Part shown: positions 52,648 to 59,745 of the stretch, piece by piece
How positions within the stretch are numbered: position 1 is the stretch's first letter
Layout: the number at the start of each line of letters is the position of its first letter
Assembly (NCBI GenBank): GCA_947502835.1
Contig: CANNBJ010000002.1
Coordinates: forward strand, 310,001 to 374,000
DNA: 64,000 bases
DNA from: Bdellovibrionales bacterium
GTDB taxonomy: Bacteria; Bdellovibrionota; UBA1018; CAIMNF01
Direction of reading: 5' to 3'
Program-made: the position numbers and the translations under genes
The notes under the pieces: generated by a model
What the model was told of the DNA's origin: nothing
The model's input: only the letters and a program-made list of their open reading frames with translations
Databases searched by the model: none

Positions 52648-53360
52648 TTTTTCCTCGCAAGAATGGCGACCATGTCCATGTTTTGATCAATGTACTCCCG
52701 GTAAATCAAGGTCTCGAACTCCTGCAGGGACGCCTTCAGTGCGCCCCCTTTCACCCGGAAATCATCCGGAACAAGGCTTGAAGCCGGTCGGCCGTTGTCC
52801 CTCTTCAAATAAAACATGATGTAACCGCCTTTCTTCAGTGCGCTCTTGAATTTCGGAAGCAGGCGCTCCGAAAAAAAGAGGGAGACCAGGATGAAGTCAT
52901 AGGCTTCTTTCGGGTAGGGATATTCGAACAGATCCCCCACGATTCCCTTGATCGAGGTCTTTTTTGCCTTTGCCTCTTGCAGTGCCCGATCCACGGCGAT
53001 TTGCGACAGGTCCACGCCCTCGACCTTGAAGCCGTTCCTCGCTAAAAAAATCGCGTTTCTTCCCTCACCCATTGCGGGGACAAAGGCCCGCCCCCGTGGA
53101 ATGATTTCCAGGTTTTCCCTGAGGAATCCGATCGCATCTTTGCCGAAGGCGTGGTTCTTCTTTTGGTAAAAACGATCCCATGCGGAGTGGTCCTCCTCCG
53201 GGCTCTCCCCGGTGAGGGCCTCGAAGGTTGCGGAATCGGGAGGGGGCAAGGGACCTGAAGAATCCGGAAGAGCGGGAGGCGCGAACAGGCAAAGGAGAAG
53301 AATGAGGCCGAAGACCCGACCGGAAGTCCTTTGAATGCTCTCGAGCCCTGTCATCCGCAC
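52644..53360 (-). CDS. SAM-dependent methyltransferase-like protein with signal peptide
   Basis: About 238 residues. The N-terminal 33 residues look like a signal peptide (RVFGLILLLCLFAPPALPDS), after which comes a class I methyltransferase fold: GRAFVPAMGEGRNAIFLARN (motif I), GFKVEGVDLSQIAVDRALQ, and FDYPY-type motif FEYPYPKEAYDFILVSLFF. It resembles TehB-like proteins. A methyltransferase outside the cytoplasm would lack SAM, so the export signal or the function is odd. GTG 53360 is chosen because a TAGGCT box ends 6 nt upstream. ATG 53354 is possible. Confidence 0.75.
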   Translation of the reverse strand: MRMTGLESIQRTSGRVFGLILLLCLFAPPALPDSSGPLPPPDSATFEALTGESPEEDHSAWDRFYQKKNHAFGKDAIGFLRENLEIIPRGRAFVPAMGEGRNAIFLARNGFKVEGVDLSQIAVDRALQEAKAKKTSIKGIVGDLFEYPYPKEAYDFILVSLFFSERLLPKFKSALKKGGYIMFYLKRDNGRPASSLVPDDFRVKGGALKASLQEFETLIYREYIDQNMDMVAILARKK

Positions 53361-53366
53361 TCAAGG

Positions 53367-53395
53367 AGCCTACGAAATTCCCGTGACTCCGTCAA
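53367..53395 (-). promoter_or_regulatory. Promoter of the methyltransferase gene, leaderless
   Basis: On the minus strand TTGACG (53390-53395) and TAGGCT (53367-53372) are 17 nt apart, and the GTG start lies 6 nt after the -10 box, where transcription should begin. This is the best-defined example of TAGGCT as a -10 box here. Confidence 0.6.
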
Positions 53396-53399
53396 AGAG

Positions 53400-54161
53400 A
53401 TGCTCCAAAATGCGGCAGAGATGGTGATGTCGCGAACGCTCCGGATTTTAACGATTTTCATGGTGGGGTTTCCCATCCTTCACCCTTTGCTTTCGGCACT
53501 GGTGTTTCAGCTTCCGATCAAGGGGGTGGTGTCGATTGCTCTTTCACCGCTCTTCTACCTCTTATCGGTGTTCTGGGTGATGAGTGGCATCGGGATCCGG
53601 TCGTTTCATCACTGGTCTTGGTATACCTTTGGAGTCGCACAGGTGCTTGCTGCCTATTTCAATGCCTTGATTCTCGTGAATCACAGCAATTCGGAATTCA
53701 AAGGGTTCTCCTTCGGGTTTGTCATGTTGCTTCAATACCTCCTGTTTCGCCTCGTGGCGCACGAGGTTCGTGTTCCCTACCTTTTCCCCAAGATCAACTG
53801 GTGGGAGAGTGGAATCGCCGGCACCCACCACCTTGAAGTGGATCTCACACCCACCCAAGGGGGAGTTCCCGCGTCCAAGGGGCAGCTCCTGGATTTGAAT
53901 CTACGGGGGTGTTTCATCAAGTCCCCCCATGATTTTCGTCTTCATGATCCGATCCAGGTCCGGATCAATGCCTACGGGCAGGAGCTGGTTTTGCCGGGAA
54001 GAGTGGTCTGGAATGCGAAAAGCACCGTGACCCATCCGAAGGGGATCGGAATCCAGTTCGGCGAGCTTGAAAGACCGCTCAAGCGGAAAACCAGGGTGCT
54101 CATCAAATATTTCAACCAGCAAAAGGAGAGTTCCGGTGGAAACCCAGCCCTACCTGCTTGA
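53400..54161 (+). CDS. PilZ-domain membrane protein
   Basis: About 253 residues with four hydrophobic helices (residues 12-120) and a C-terminal PilZ-type domain (about 150-245). The domain has QLLDLNLRGCFIKSP, where the second PilZ motif (D/NxSxxG) is degenerate (NLRG), and VVWNAKSTVTHPKGIGIQFG. No N-terminal RxxxR motif is evident, so c-di-GMP binding is uncertain. The start is uncertain: ATG 53400, 53421 and 53427 are all possible. It overlaps tadA at the 3' end. Confidence 0.75.
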   Translation: MLQNAAEMVMSRTLRILTIFMVGFPILHPLLSALVFQLPIKGVVSIALSPLFYLLSVFWVMSGIGIRSFHHWSWYTFGVAQVLAAYFNALILVNHSNSEFKGFSFGFVMLLQYLLFRLVAHEVRVPYLFPKINWWESGIAGTHHLEVDLTPTQGGVPASKGQLLDLNLRGCFIKSPHDFRLHDPIQVRINAYGQELVLPGRVVWNAKSTVTHPKGIGIQFGELERPLKRKTRVLIKYFNQQKESSGGNPALPA

Positions 54162-54591
54162 GGCACTGAAGCTCGCCAAAGAGGCCGGAACGCGGGGGGA
54201 GGTCCCTGTCGGTGCGGTGGTGGTTCATGAGGGAAGCGTTGTGGGGCGCGGATCGAATTCGAGGGAGGTCGAGCAAGATCCCCTGGGTCATGCGGAAATG
54301 CAAGCGCTCCGGGATGCTGCCAAAGCACTTGGTTCGTGGCGTCTCGTGGATTGTGATCTGTACGTTACGCTTGAGCCGTGTCCCATGTGTCTTGCCGCTT
54401 GTCAGCAGGCGAGGGTCCGGAAGGTGGTGTATGGAGCGCGGGATGAAAAGGGGGGTGCCCTTTGCCTTGGATTCGGTGTTCATGATCACCCGAAATTGAA
54501 TCACCGTTTCGAGGTCATCCACTCTCCGATGGAGGAGTGTTCGCAGGTGCTGAAGGATTTTTTCAAATCCCTCCGGAATCAGTCCGGTTGA
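54136..54591 (+). CDS. tadA: tRNA-specific adenosine deaminase TadA
   Basis: This 151-residue deaminase has the zinc site GHAEMQAL (HAE) and LEPCPMCLAACQQ (PCxxC), as in TadA. It converts A34 to inosine in tRNA-Arg. GTG 54136 is chosen because AAGGAGAG lies 7 nt upstream. It overlaps the PilZ gene end, so it is coupled to it. It has the family length. Confidence 0.95.
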   Translation: METQPYLLEALKLAKEAGTRGEVPVGAVVVHEGSVVGRGSNSREVEQDPLGHAEMQALRDAAKALGSWRLVDCDLYVTLEPCPMCLAACQQARVRKVVYGARDEKGGALCLGFGVHDHPKLNHRFEVIHSPMEECSQVLKDFFKSLRNQSG

Positions 54592-54597
54592 GTGTGA

Positions 54598-54603
54598 TAG
54601 GGT
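54598..54603 (+). promoter_or_regulatory. TAGGGT -10 box before the AmpG-like gene
   Basis: TAGGGT ends 6 nt before the ATG at 54610, the same hexamer as in the tRNA-Ser promoter. No good -35 is present. AGGG could also act as a weak ribosome site. Confidence 0.35.
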
Positions 54604-54609
54604 CCATCC

Positions 54610-55848
54610 ATGCAAGAATCGTTTTTTAAAAACCTGCTTCATGTTCTCGGCAATCGCCGGATGGGTGTGACCTTGATTCTCGGGTTCTCCTCCGGAATTC
54701 CCCTTGCGCTGACCGGAAGCACGCTTCAGGCCTGGCTGACCCAAGAGAAGGTGGATCTCACCACAATCGGGATTTTTTCGTTGGTGGGGATGCCCTATAC
54801 GCTCAAGTTTCTCTGGTCCGCAGTGATGGACAGGTATGTTCCGTCGTTCTTCGGGCGCAGGCGTGGTTGGATTCTCATCACCCAGATTCTCCTGATTCTC
54901 GGGATTGTCGGGATGGGCGTTACACATCCCGCTACCTCGCCGTTTCAGATGGCACTCATCGCATTTCTCGTCGCGTTCTTCAGCGCAAGCCAGGACATTG
55001 TGGTGGATGCCTGGAGAACCGAGGTTTTGAAGCCTGAAGAATACGGTCTTGGGGCCGGTACCTACACCATGGGTTACAGGCTTGCGATGATCGTCAGTGG
55101 GGCATTTGCACTGATTCTTGCGGATCGGATGCCGTGGAGCCGGGTGTATTTCTGGATGGCGCTCTCCCTGGGGGTGGGTGCCCTTACGACGATGTTTCTC
55201 GCACCCGAACCTGAAATCCGGGAAACCCCGCCACGCACCTTGAAGGAAGCCGTGGTTTTACCGCTCGTGGATTTTTTCAAAAGAAAAGGCTCTCTCGAGG
55301 TCCTCGCATTCATTGTTCTCTACAAGATGGATGTTGTGGTCGCCCTTGCTTTCACAACGACCTTCATGCTTCAGCTTGGCTTCACCAAAACGGACATCGG
55401 AGTTGTGAACAAAGGGGTGGGAATGATTGCGACCCTCGTCGGGACCTTCGCAGGCGGGATCGTGATGACCCGTCTTGGGGTGAAGAGATCGCTTTGGATC
55501 TTCGGGATCCTCCAGGGTCTCGGAAATCTCACCTTTGTTGCCTTGGCACACGTGGGTAAGAATTATCCCCTGATGGTGGCTGCCATTACGACGGAAAATC
55601 TCCTGAGTGGAATGGGTACGGCCGCATATTCCGCCTTTCTCATGATGTTGTGCAATCCCAAATTCACAGCAACCCAATACGCGCTCCTCACGAGCCTCAT
55701 GGCGTTCACGAGGGTCCTTGCGGGGCCACCGAGCGGATTTTTGGCAGAGCACGTGGGGTGGGAGATGTATTTTTTGATCGCCATCTCCCTGATGACCCCC
55801 GGTCTTTTGCTTTTGACCCGATTTGACCGCTGGAAATTGCGGTCCTGA
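54610..55848 (+). CDS. AmpG-like MFS transporter (muropeptide permease family)
   Basis: This 412-residue MFS protein has about 12 helices. LGFSSGIPLALTGSTLQAWL and GMPYTLKFLWSAVMDRYVPS match the N-terminal signature of AmpG, and ASQDIVVDAWRTEVL is also typical. AmpG imports anhydromuropeptides for murein recycling, consistent with the several lytic transglycosylases and the MpaA-like amidase here. Substrate identity is inferred from the family. Confidence 0.88.
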   Translation: MQESFFKNLLHVLGNRRMGVTLILGFSSGIPLALTGSTLQAWLTQEKVDLTTIGIFSLVGMPYTLKFLWSAVMDRYVPSFFGRRRGWILITQILLILGIVGMGVTHPATSPFQMALIAFLVAFFSASQDIVVDAWRTEVLKPEEYGLGAGTYTMGYRLAMIVSGAFALILADRMPWSRVYFWMALSLGVGALTTMFLAPEPEIRETPPRTLKEAVVLPLVDFFKRKGSLEVLAFIVLYKMDVVVALAFTTTFMLQLGFTKTDIGVVNKGVGMIATLVGTFAGGIVMTRLGVKRSLWIFGILQGLGNLTFVALAHVGKNYPLMVAAITTENLLSGMGTAAYSAFLMMLCNPKFTATQYALLTSLMAFTRVLAGPPSGFLAEHVGWEMYFLIAISLMTPGLLLLTRFDRWKLRS

Positions 55849-55857
55849 ATAAACCGC

Positions 55858-55875
55858 TTAATTTAATCAGGTACT
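55858..55875 (+). promoter_or_regulatory. Promoter-like 18-mer shared with 41333-41350
   Basis: TTAATTTAATCAGGTACT differs at one base from the copy at 41333-41350. Both end in a TACTnT box and both lie upstream of a plus-strand gene. Chance similarity of AT-rich DNA cannot be excluded. Confidence 0.25.
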
Positions 55876-55891
55876 CTGCCGAAGAGGGAGC

Positions 55892-56512
55892 ATGGGCGCG
55901 GGCAGAGGCGAAATCATCAGGAAAATAGGGGCCTCCCTCGTTGATTTCATTCTGGAATTCACGGGGGGAGTGCTCGGGTCCTATTTTGGAGCGATGGTCG
56001 CAGCATTGGTCACGGTCATGAACCAGAATCCAAGCCCCCATGTCATGCAAAGCTCCATCAAGAGCGGGTTCGGGATCGGGTTTGTGTTTTGGGCCCTTGG
56101 GGTTTCCTTTTTGAACCGCGTCTTGATTCAGGGAATTTCCCGCGCATCCATTGGCAAAAAGATCTTCAGGCTTGAACTGATTTCAACAGGAGATAACCTG
56201 ACTTGGTCGAAAGTCACCTCCAGATGGGTATACTCCATTGGTTCGCTCTCGTTTTTTGGCTTGGGATACCTCTACGCATTGATTCATCAGGAGTTCCGTA
56301 CCCTTCATGATGTCATCTCGGACACAGATGTGGTTCCCGCGTTCGAATCATCATCCCTTGAAATTTCTCCCAAGGAAACGATGCGCGAGTCCGAGGTTGC
56401 CATCCAGAGAATCGTGATTGCGAAGGCCCGGACGGAAGGCCCTTCGGCGACCGTTATCCAATTGCCCACGAAGCCAAAAGGCGACAAGAAAGACAAGAAA
56501 AGGGTTGCGTGA
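55892..56512 (+). CDS. RDD family membrane protein
   Basis: This 206-residue protein has an RDD-type hydrophobic domain (about 10-140): KIGASLVDFILEFTGGVLGS, then FVFWALGVSFLNRVLIQGIS and SIGKKIFRLELISTGD, with the RDD-type GKKIFRLEL signature, followed by a basic tail (KPKGDKKDKKRVA). GAGGGAG lies before the ATG. Function is unknown. It is the second RDD gene in the window. Confidence 0.82.
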   Translation: MGAGRGEIIRKIGASLVDFILEFTGGVLGSYFGAMVAALVTVMNQNPSPHVMQSSIKSGFGIGFVFWALGVSFLNRVLIQGISRASIGKKIFRLELISTGDNLTWSKVTSRWVYSIGSLSFFGLGYLYALIHQEFRTLHDVISDTDVVPAFESSSLEISPKETMRESEVAIQRIVIAKARTEGPSATVIQLPTKPKGDKKDKKRVA

Positions 56513-56542
56513 GTTCTGTGCAGGATCCGTTCGGCGGGAAGC

Positions 56543-56860
56543 TCAATTTCCCGTGACGATCGTGCAGACTTTTCCAAACACCCCGAGAGTACTCTCGTAG
56601 TGCTGATCCACGGAGCTCACCGAGGTGATGGCCCCATCCTTCATGGCTGCCGAGAGGGTTGCATCACCAGAGGTGACCAATCCGAAGTAGTTCGAAGAAC
56701 ATGCGGTTCCCCGCTTTTTCCCGGCAGGATTCTGGGTCACCATGATCCCCTCATAATGATCGGTGCGGATCAAACCCGGTCCGGTCCGTGAGGAAGGTGT
56801 TGCACAAGAGACGAGAAAACATCCGAGAGCCAGGGCGGGGAGAATCTGGTTTTGAATCAT
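56543..56860 (-). CDS. TRL-like small lipoprotein
   Basis: This 105-residue lipoprotein (lipobox LVSC, then ATPSS) has KKRGTACSSNYFGLVTSGDA and TLSAAMKDGAITSVSSVDQH followed by GVFGKVCTIVTG, the signature of the TRL-like family. Function is unknown. ATG 56860 is chosen for the signal peptide. The longer upstream frame is not needed. It probably shares a transcript with the 66-residue gene upstream. Confidence 0.8.
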   Translation of the reverse strand: MIQNQILPALALGCFLVSCATPSSRTGPGLIRTDHYEGIMVTQNPAGKKRGTACSSNYFGLVTSGDATLSAAMKDGAITSVSSVDQHYESTLGVFGKVCTIVTGN

Positions 56861-56903
56861 GCCCTCATTTGAGCAAATCTTTACCCTGCGGGCCACAGGT
56901 ATC

Positions 56904-57104
56904 TCAGGAGCAGGACCCGTCTGTGACCAGGCGTTCGCGATCATGGATCCGTAGTTCATCCAGATTCCATGTCGGATAATCGGAAAGGGAAGAGGTTGTG
57001 GTACGAACCGAGACCTTCAGTCCAAAGGTCTCGACAGTGTCCCGTTTTTCGCGGGTAGAGTCGGGTTTGGGTCGAAAAATGAGCACTCGTTCAGTTGCAG
57101 CCAT
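56904..57104 (-). CDS. Possible 66-residue protein of unknown function
   Basis: The frame encodes 66 residues starting MAATERVLIFRPKPDSTREK, with no signal peptide or family I recognise. Support for it being real comes mainly from upstream: a TTGACT-17-TAGGAT promoter ends 9 nt before the ATG, with no ribosome site, as at other leaderless starts. It precedes the TRL-like lipoprotein gene on the same strand. It could also be non-coding. Confidence 0.4.
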   Translation of the reverse strand: MAATERVLIFRPKPDSTREKRDTVETFGLKVSVRTTTSSLSDYPTWNLDELRIHDRERLVTDGSCS

Positions 57105-57113
57105 GGCGGGCGG

Positions 57114-57142
57114 ATCCTACATGCTATTTCCGACTGAGTCAA
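57114..57142 (-). promoter_or_regulatory. Promoter of the 66-residue gene
   Basis: On the minus strand TTGACT (57137-57142) and TAGGAT (57114-57119) are 17 nt apart. It is one of the strongest promoter matches in the window. Confidence 0.55.
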
Positions 57143-57470
57143 TCCAATATTGAACGAAATCCTTGGAGAGACCCCAACTGGTCTTTTGGAGTCGGCGAAA
57201 CACGACTCACTCCGATGGATTCAAACCCCGGTGCTCGTAAATCATGCCCACTCCATGAGGGCAGTTTGCGTTTATTTTATTCATGATTTCATACTCTTAG
57301 AGTCTTGCAAAAAAAATCCTCAAGTTTTGCATTCGGGGGCCGATAGGAGAATTGTCCACGCTGGAGGTGCTTTGGTGGGTACTGAAAGCATGGGCACTTG
57401 ACTGGGGGCCGTTTCATCTAAATTCGGAGAGACCAAAGACTGAGGAGGTCAATCCGGGTACAGCGAGGTG
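57143..57470. other. Intergenic stretch without a convincing gene
   Basis: About 330 nt lie between the divergent promoters of the 66-residue gene and the epimerase gene. Short frames exist on the plus strand (for example 57150-57401) but lack a ribosome site, promoter or recognisable sequence. I see no strong repeat or tRNA. A weak AGACC/GGTCT hairpin with four Ts lies near 57165-57185. Confidence 0.5.
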
Positions 57471-57499
57471 ATGACGGCTCCTTTTTTTTTCGCTAGGCT
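57471..57499 (+). promoter_or_regulatory. Promoter of the epimerase gene, leaderless
   Basis: ATGACG (57471-57476) and TAGGCT (57494-57499) are 17 nt apart with a T-run between. The ATG at 57507 lies 7 nt after the -10 box. Confidence 0.5.
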
Positions 57500-57506
57500 C
57501 AGGCCC

Positions 57507-57935
57507 ATGTCGATCAAAATCTCCCTCAATCACATTGGAATCGCTACCGAGGCCGGTGGCACCTCGTTGGAGCGCCTGTTCCGGATTCTTGGCATCGGTC
57601 GCGGTCCAAGCGAGCAGGTTCCGGAGCAGGGAGTGAATGTCCATTTCTTCAATCTCACCGGGGAGCCCCCGCATCTGGAGCTCCTTGAAGTGATGGATCC
57701 GTCAGGGTCAGTTGCAAAGTTCATCGAAAAGCGCGGGCCCGGCATCCATCACCTGTCCTTCCAGGTGGAGTCGGGAAGCTTGGACTCCCTCTGCGAAACC
57801 TTGAAACAAGAGGGATTCCGTTTCACTTTCGATGCGCCCAAGCGCGGCGCACAGAACATGCGAATCAATTTCATCCACCCCTCGACCGCAGGAGGAGTGT
57901 TGATCGAACTCATGGAGTCTTCGAATGCCCATTAG
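57507..57935 (+). CDS. mce: Methylmalonyl-CoA epimerase (VOC family)
   Basis: This 142-residue VOC protein starts ISLNHIGIATEAG (metal His) and has LLEVMDPSGSVAKFIEKRGP, GIHHLSFQVES with the second His, and GGVLIELMES with the Glu at the end, as in methylmalonyl-CoA epimerases. It interconverts 2R and 2S methylmalonyl-CoA in propionate and odd-chain fatty acid use. No mutase is in view. The ATG has no ribosome site. It overlaps the rhomboid gene by 11 bp. Confidence 0.88.
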   Translation: MSIKISLNHIGIATEAGGTSLERLFRILGIGRGPSEQVPEQGVNVHFFNLTGEPPHLELLEVMDPSGSVAKFIEKRGPGIHHLSFQVESGSLDSLCETLKQEGFRFTFDAPKRGAQNMRINFIHPSTAGGVLIELMESSNAH

Positions 57936-58641
57936 AATCAGTGAAACGCTGAAGCGGCTGTTGATTGTGTATGTCGTGGTGTTTGTCGTTCAGCAGTCGC
58001 TGAGCCAATTCGCGGGCTTCCCGTTCAATGCCTGGTTCGGTCTCATTCCGAATGCAATCCTGAACGGAAAGGTATGGCAGCTTTTCACGTATAGCTTCCT
58101 TCATGCGGATGTGATGCATCTGATCCTGAACCTTCTCGTCCTCGCGTTTGTGGGGTCGGACATCGAAGCAGTGTGGGGTCGCCGCAAGATGCTGCTGTAT
58201 TACTTTTATTGCGCCACGATGGCAGGGCTCTTTTATCTCTTCATTCAGTTTCTCATGTCCAATCCCTTGTACCTTTCCATTCCCATGGTGGGTGCATCCG
58301 GTGGAATTTATGGATTGCTCCTGGCGTATGGAATCCTGTTTCCCGAGCGGCAAATGTTTTTCATGATGCTGTTTCCGATGAAGGCAAGCCAGTTCATCTG
58401 GGTTCTTGCAGGAATCGAGTTCCTCCAGGCCGCATTTTCCTCAAACCAAGGGGGCTTGGGTGCGATCGCGCATCTTTCCGGAATGGGCGCCGGGTTCCTG
58501 TTTCTTTGGCTTCAGGCCAAGGGCTTTCAATTGACCCGCGGGCCTTCTCCGAAAAAGAAGAAATCCGCCTCCCACTTGCGACTCGTGAAGGGCAATCCCC
58601 CGGACGAAGATGATCGCAACGGGCCGAAAACCTGGCACTGA
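57925..58641 (+). CDS. Rhomboid-family intramembrane serine protease
   Basis: This 238-residue protein has about six membrane helices and the rhomboid features: FTYSFLHADVMHLILNLLVL, MVGASGGIYGLLLAY with the catalytic Ser, and IAHLSGMGAGFLFLWL with the catalytic His. It cuts membrane proteins within the bilayer. The C-terminal tail is basic and probably cytoplasmic. It overlaps mce and precedes the next gene by 16 nt. Confidence 0.93.
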   Translation: MPIRISETLKRLLIVYVVVFVVQQSLSQFAGFPFNAWFGLIPNAILNGKVWQLFTYSFLHADVMHLILNLLVLAFVGSDIEAVWGRRKMLLYYFYCATMAGLFYLFIQFLMSNPLYLSIPMVGASGGIYGLLLAYGILFPERQMFFMMLFPMKASQFIWVLAGIEFLQAAFSSNQGGLGAIAHLSGMGAGFLFLWLQAKGFQLTRGPSPKKKKSASHLRLVKGNPPDEDDRNGPKTWH

Positions 58642-58657
58642 CCCGAGAGAGGTTTCA

Positions 58658-59473
58658 TTGGATTACGTTGAATACAATCGAAAGGCATGGAATCATCAGG
58701 TGGCGATCCGCAATCGCTGGACCATCCCTGTCACACCTCAACAGATTGAGGAGGCAAGGGGCGGGATTTGGAGCGTTCTCCTGACTCCGGCCAAACCAGT
58801 GCCCATGGGTTGGTTTCCTGCAAAGGGCGGAAGAATGGACGGGGTGAAGATTCTGAATCTCGCCTCCGGTGGCGGGCAGCAAACTCCGATTTTTGCGGCA
58901 GCAGGGGCTCTTGTCACTGTTCACGATTTTTCCGAAAGCCAACTTGAGCAGGATCGCAGCACCGCCGATTCAGCAGGCCTCGACATTCGTACCGAGTGTG
59001 GCGACATGAGGGATTTGTCCCGGTACCCGGAGGGGAGTTTTGATTTTATTTTTCACCCTTGTTCCAATACGTTCGTCCCGGAGATCCAACCCGTTTGGGA
59101 CGAAGCATTCCGGGTGCTCAGGCCCGGTGGAGAAATGATCGCGGGGTTTGTGAATCCGATCCTGTATTCGGTCGACCCCGACCTTGATGCCAAAGGGATC
59201 GCCCAACTCAAATATGCCATTCCGTATTCGGACCTCACCTCCCTGACCGAGGAGGATCGGAGACGGTACACCGATAAAAATGAGCCTCTTTGTTTTGGCC
59301 ATAGTCTTGAGCAACAGATCGCAGGACAGCTGCGGGCGGGGTTTCACCTGATAGATTTGTATGAGGACCGCTGGGGCGATGATTTCGAAGCTTCGGGCGC
59401 ACTGAATGCTTTGATTCCCTGTTTTATGGCAACGCGCGCGATTAAACCGATTTCCTCTCAGGTGTGCCGCTGA
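58658..59473 (+). CDS. Class I SAM-dependent methyltransferase
   Basis: This 271-residue protein starts with TTG (MDYVEYNRKAWNHQVAIRNR). It carries ILNLASGGGQQTPIFAAAGA (motif I), VHDFSESQLEQDRSTADSAG, FDFIFHPCSNTFVPEIQPVW and FRVLRPGGEMIAGF, as in small-molecule or ubiquinone/menaquinone-type methyltransferases. The substrate is unknown. GAGAGAGG lies 6 nt before TTG 58658. Confidence 0.85.
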   Translation: MDYVEYNRKAWNHQVAIRNRWTIPVTPQQIEEARGGIWSVLLTPAKPVPMGWFPAKGGRMDGVKILNLASGGGQQTPIFAAAGALVTVHDFSESQLEQDRSTADSAGLDIRTECGDMRDLSRYPEGSFDFIFHPCSNTFVPEIQPVWDEAFRVLRPGGEMIAGFVNPILYSVDPDLDAKGIAQLKYAIPYSDLTSLTEEDRRRYTDKNEPLCFGHSLEQQIAGQLRAGFHLIDLYEDRWGDDFEASGALNALIPCFMATRAIKPISSQVCR

Positions 59474-59497
59474 GCGTGGCCAAAACCGGCTATTTCT

Positions 59498-59526
59498 TTG
59501 ACATTTCAGATGGTTTCACGTAACTC
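59498..59526 (+). promoter_or_regulatory. Promoter of the 59-residue gene
   Basis: A perfect -35 TTGACA (59498-59503) and TAACTC (59521-59526) are 17 nt apart. The ATG at 59536 lies 9 nt after the -10 box with no ribosome site. It may also serve trxB. Confidence 0.55.
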
Positions 59527-59535
59527 TTCTCCACT

Positions 59536-59715
59536 ATGTCATTACTCCACGAAGCCATTCAGGATAAGAAATTCGATGTTCGCATGCTCGAGAGGAATCT
59601 CGTACGCAATGTGGTGACCGACAAGGAAGCAAAAACCTTCCTCGATTCACTTCCCGATGATGCCGAAAATGCCGCATACATCACCCTGGATGAGCTGAAC
59701 GAGCAAGGCACATAA
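59536..59715 (+). CDS. Small acidic protein of unknown function
   Basis: This 59-residue protein starts MSLLHEAIQDKKFDVRMLER and ends AAYITLDELNEQGT. It is largely helical and hydrophilic with no membrane segment. Its own promoter and codon use like its neighbours suggest it is real. It lies 30 nt before trxB and may share its transcript. I do not recognise the family. Confidence 0.65.
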   Translation: MSLLHEAIQDKKFDVRMLERNLVRNVVTDKEAKTFLDSLPDDAENAAYITLDELNEQGT

Positions 59716-59745
59716 GGTTCAAACCGCATTCCTGGGGAACACACC

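Noticed and set aside
57150-57401. 83-codon open frame on the plus strand
   Set aside because: No ribosome site or promoter, and the sequence lacks protein-like composition. The gap is better left unassigned.
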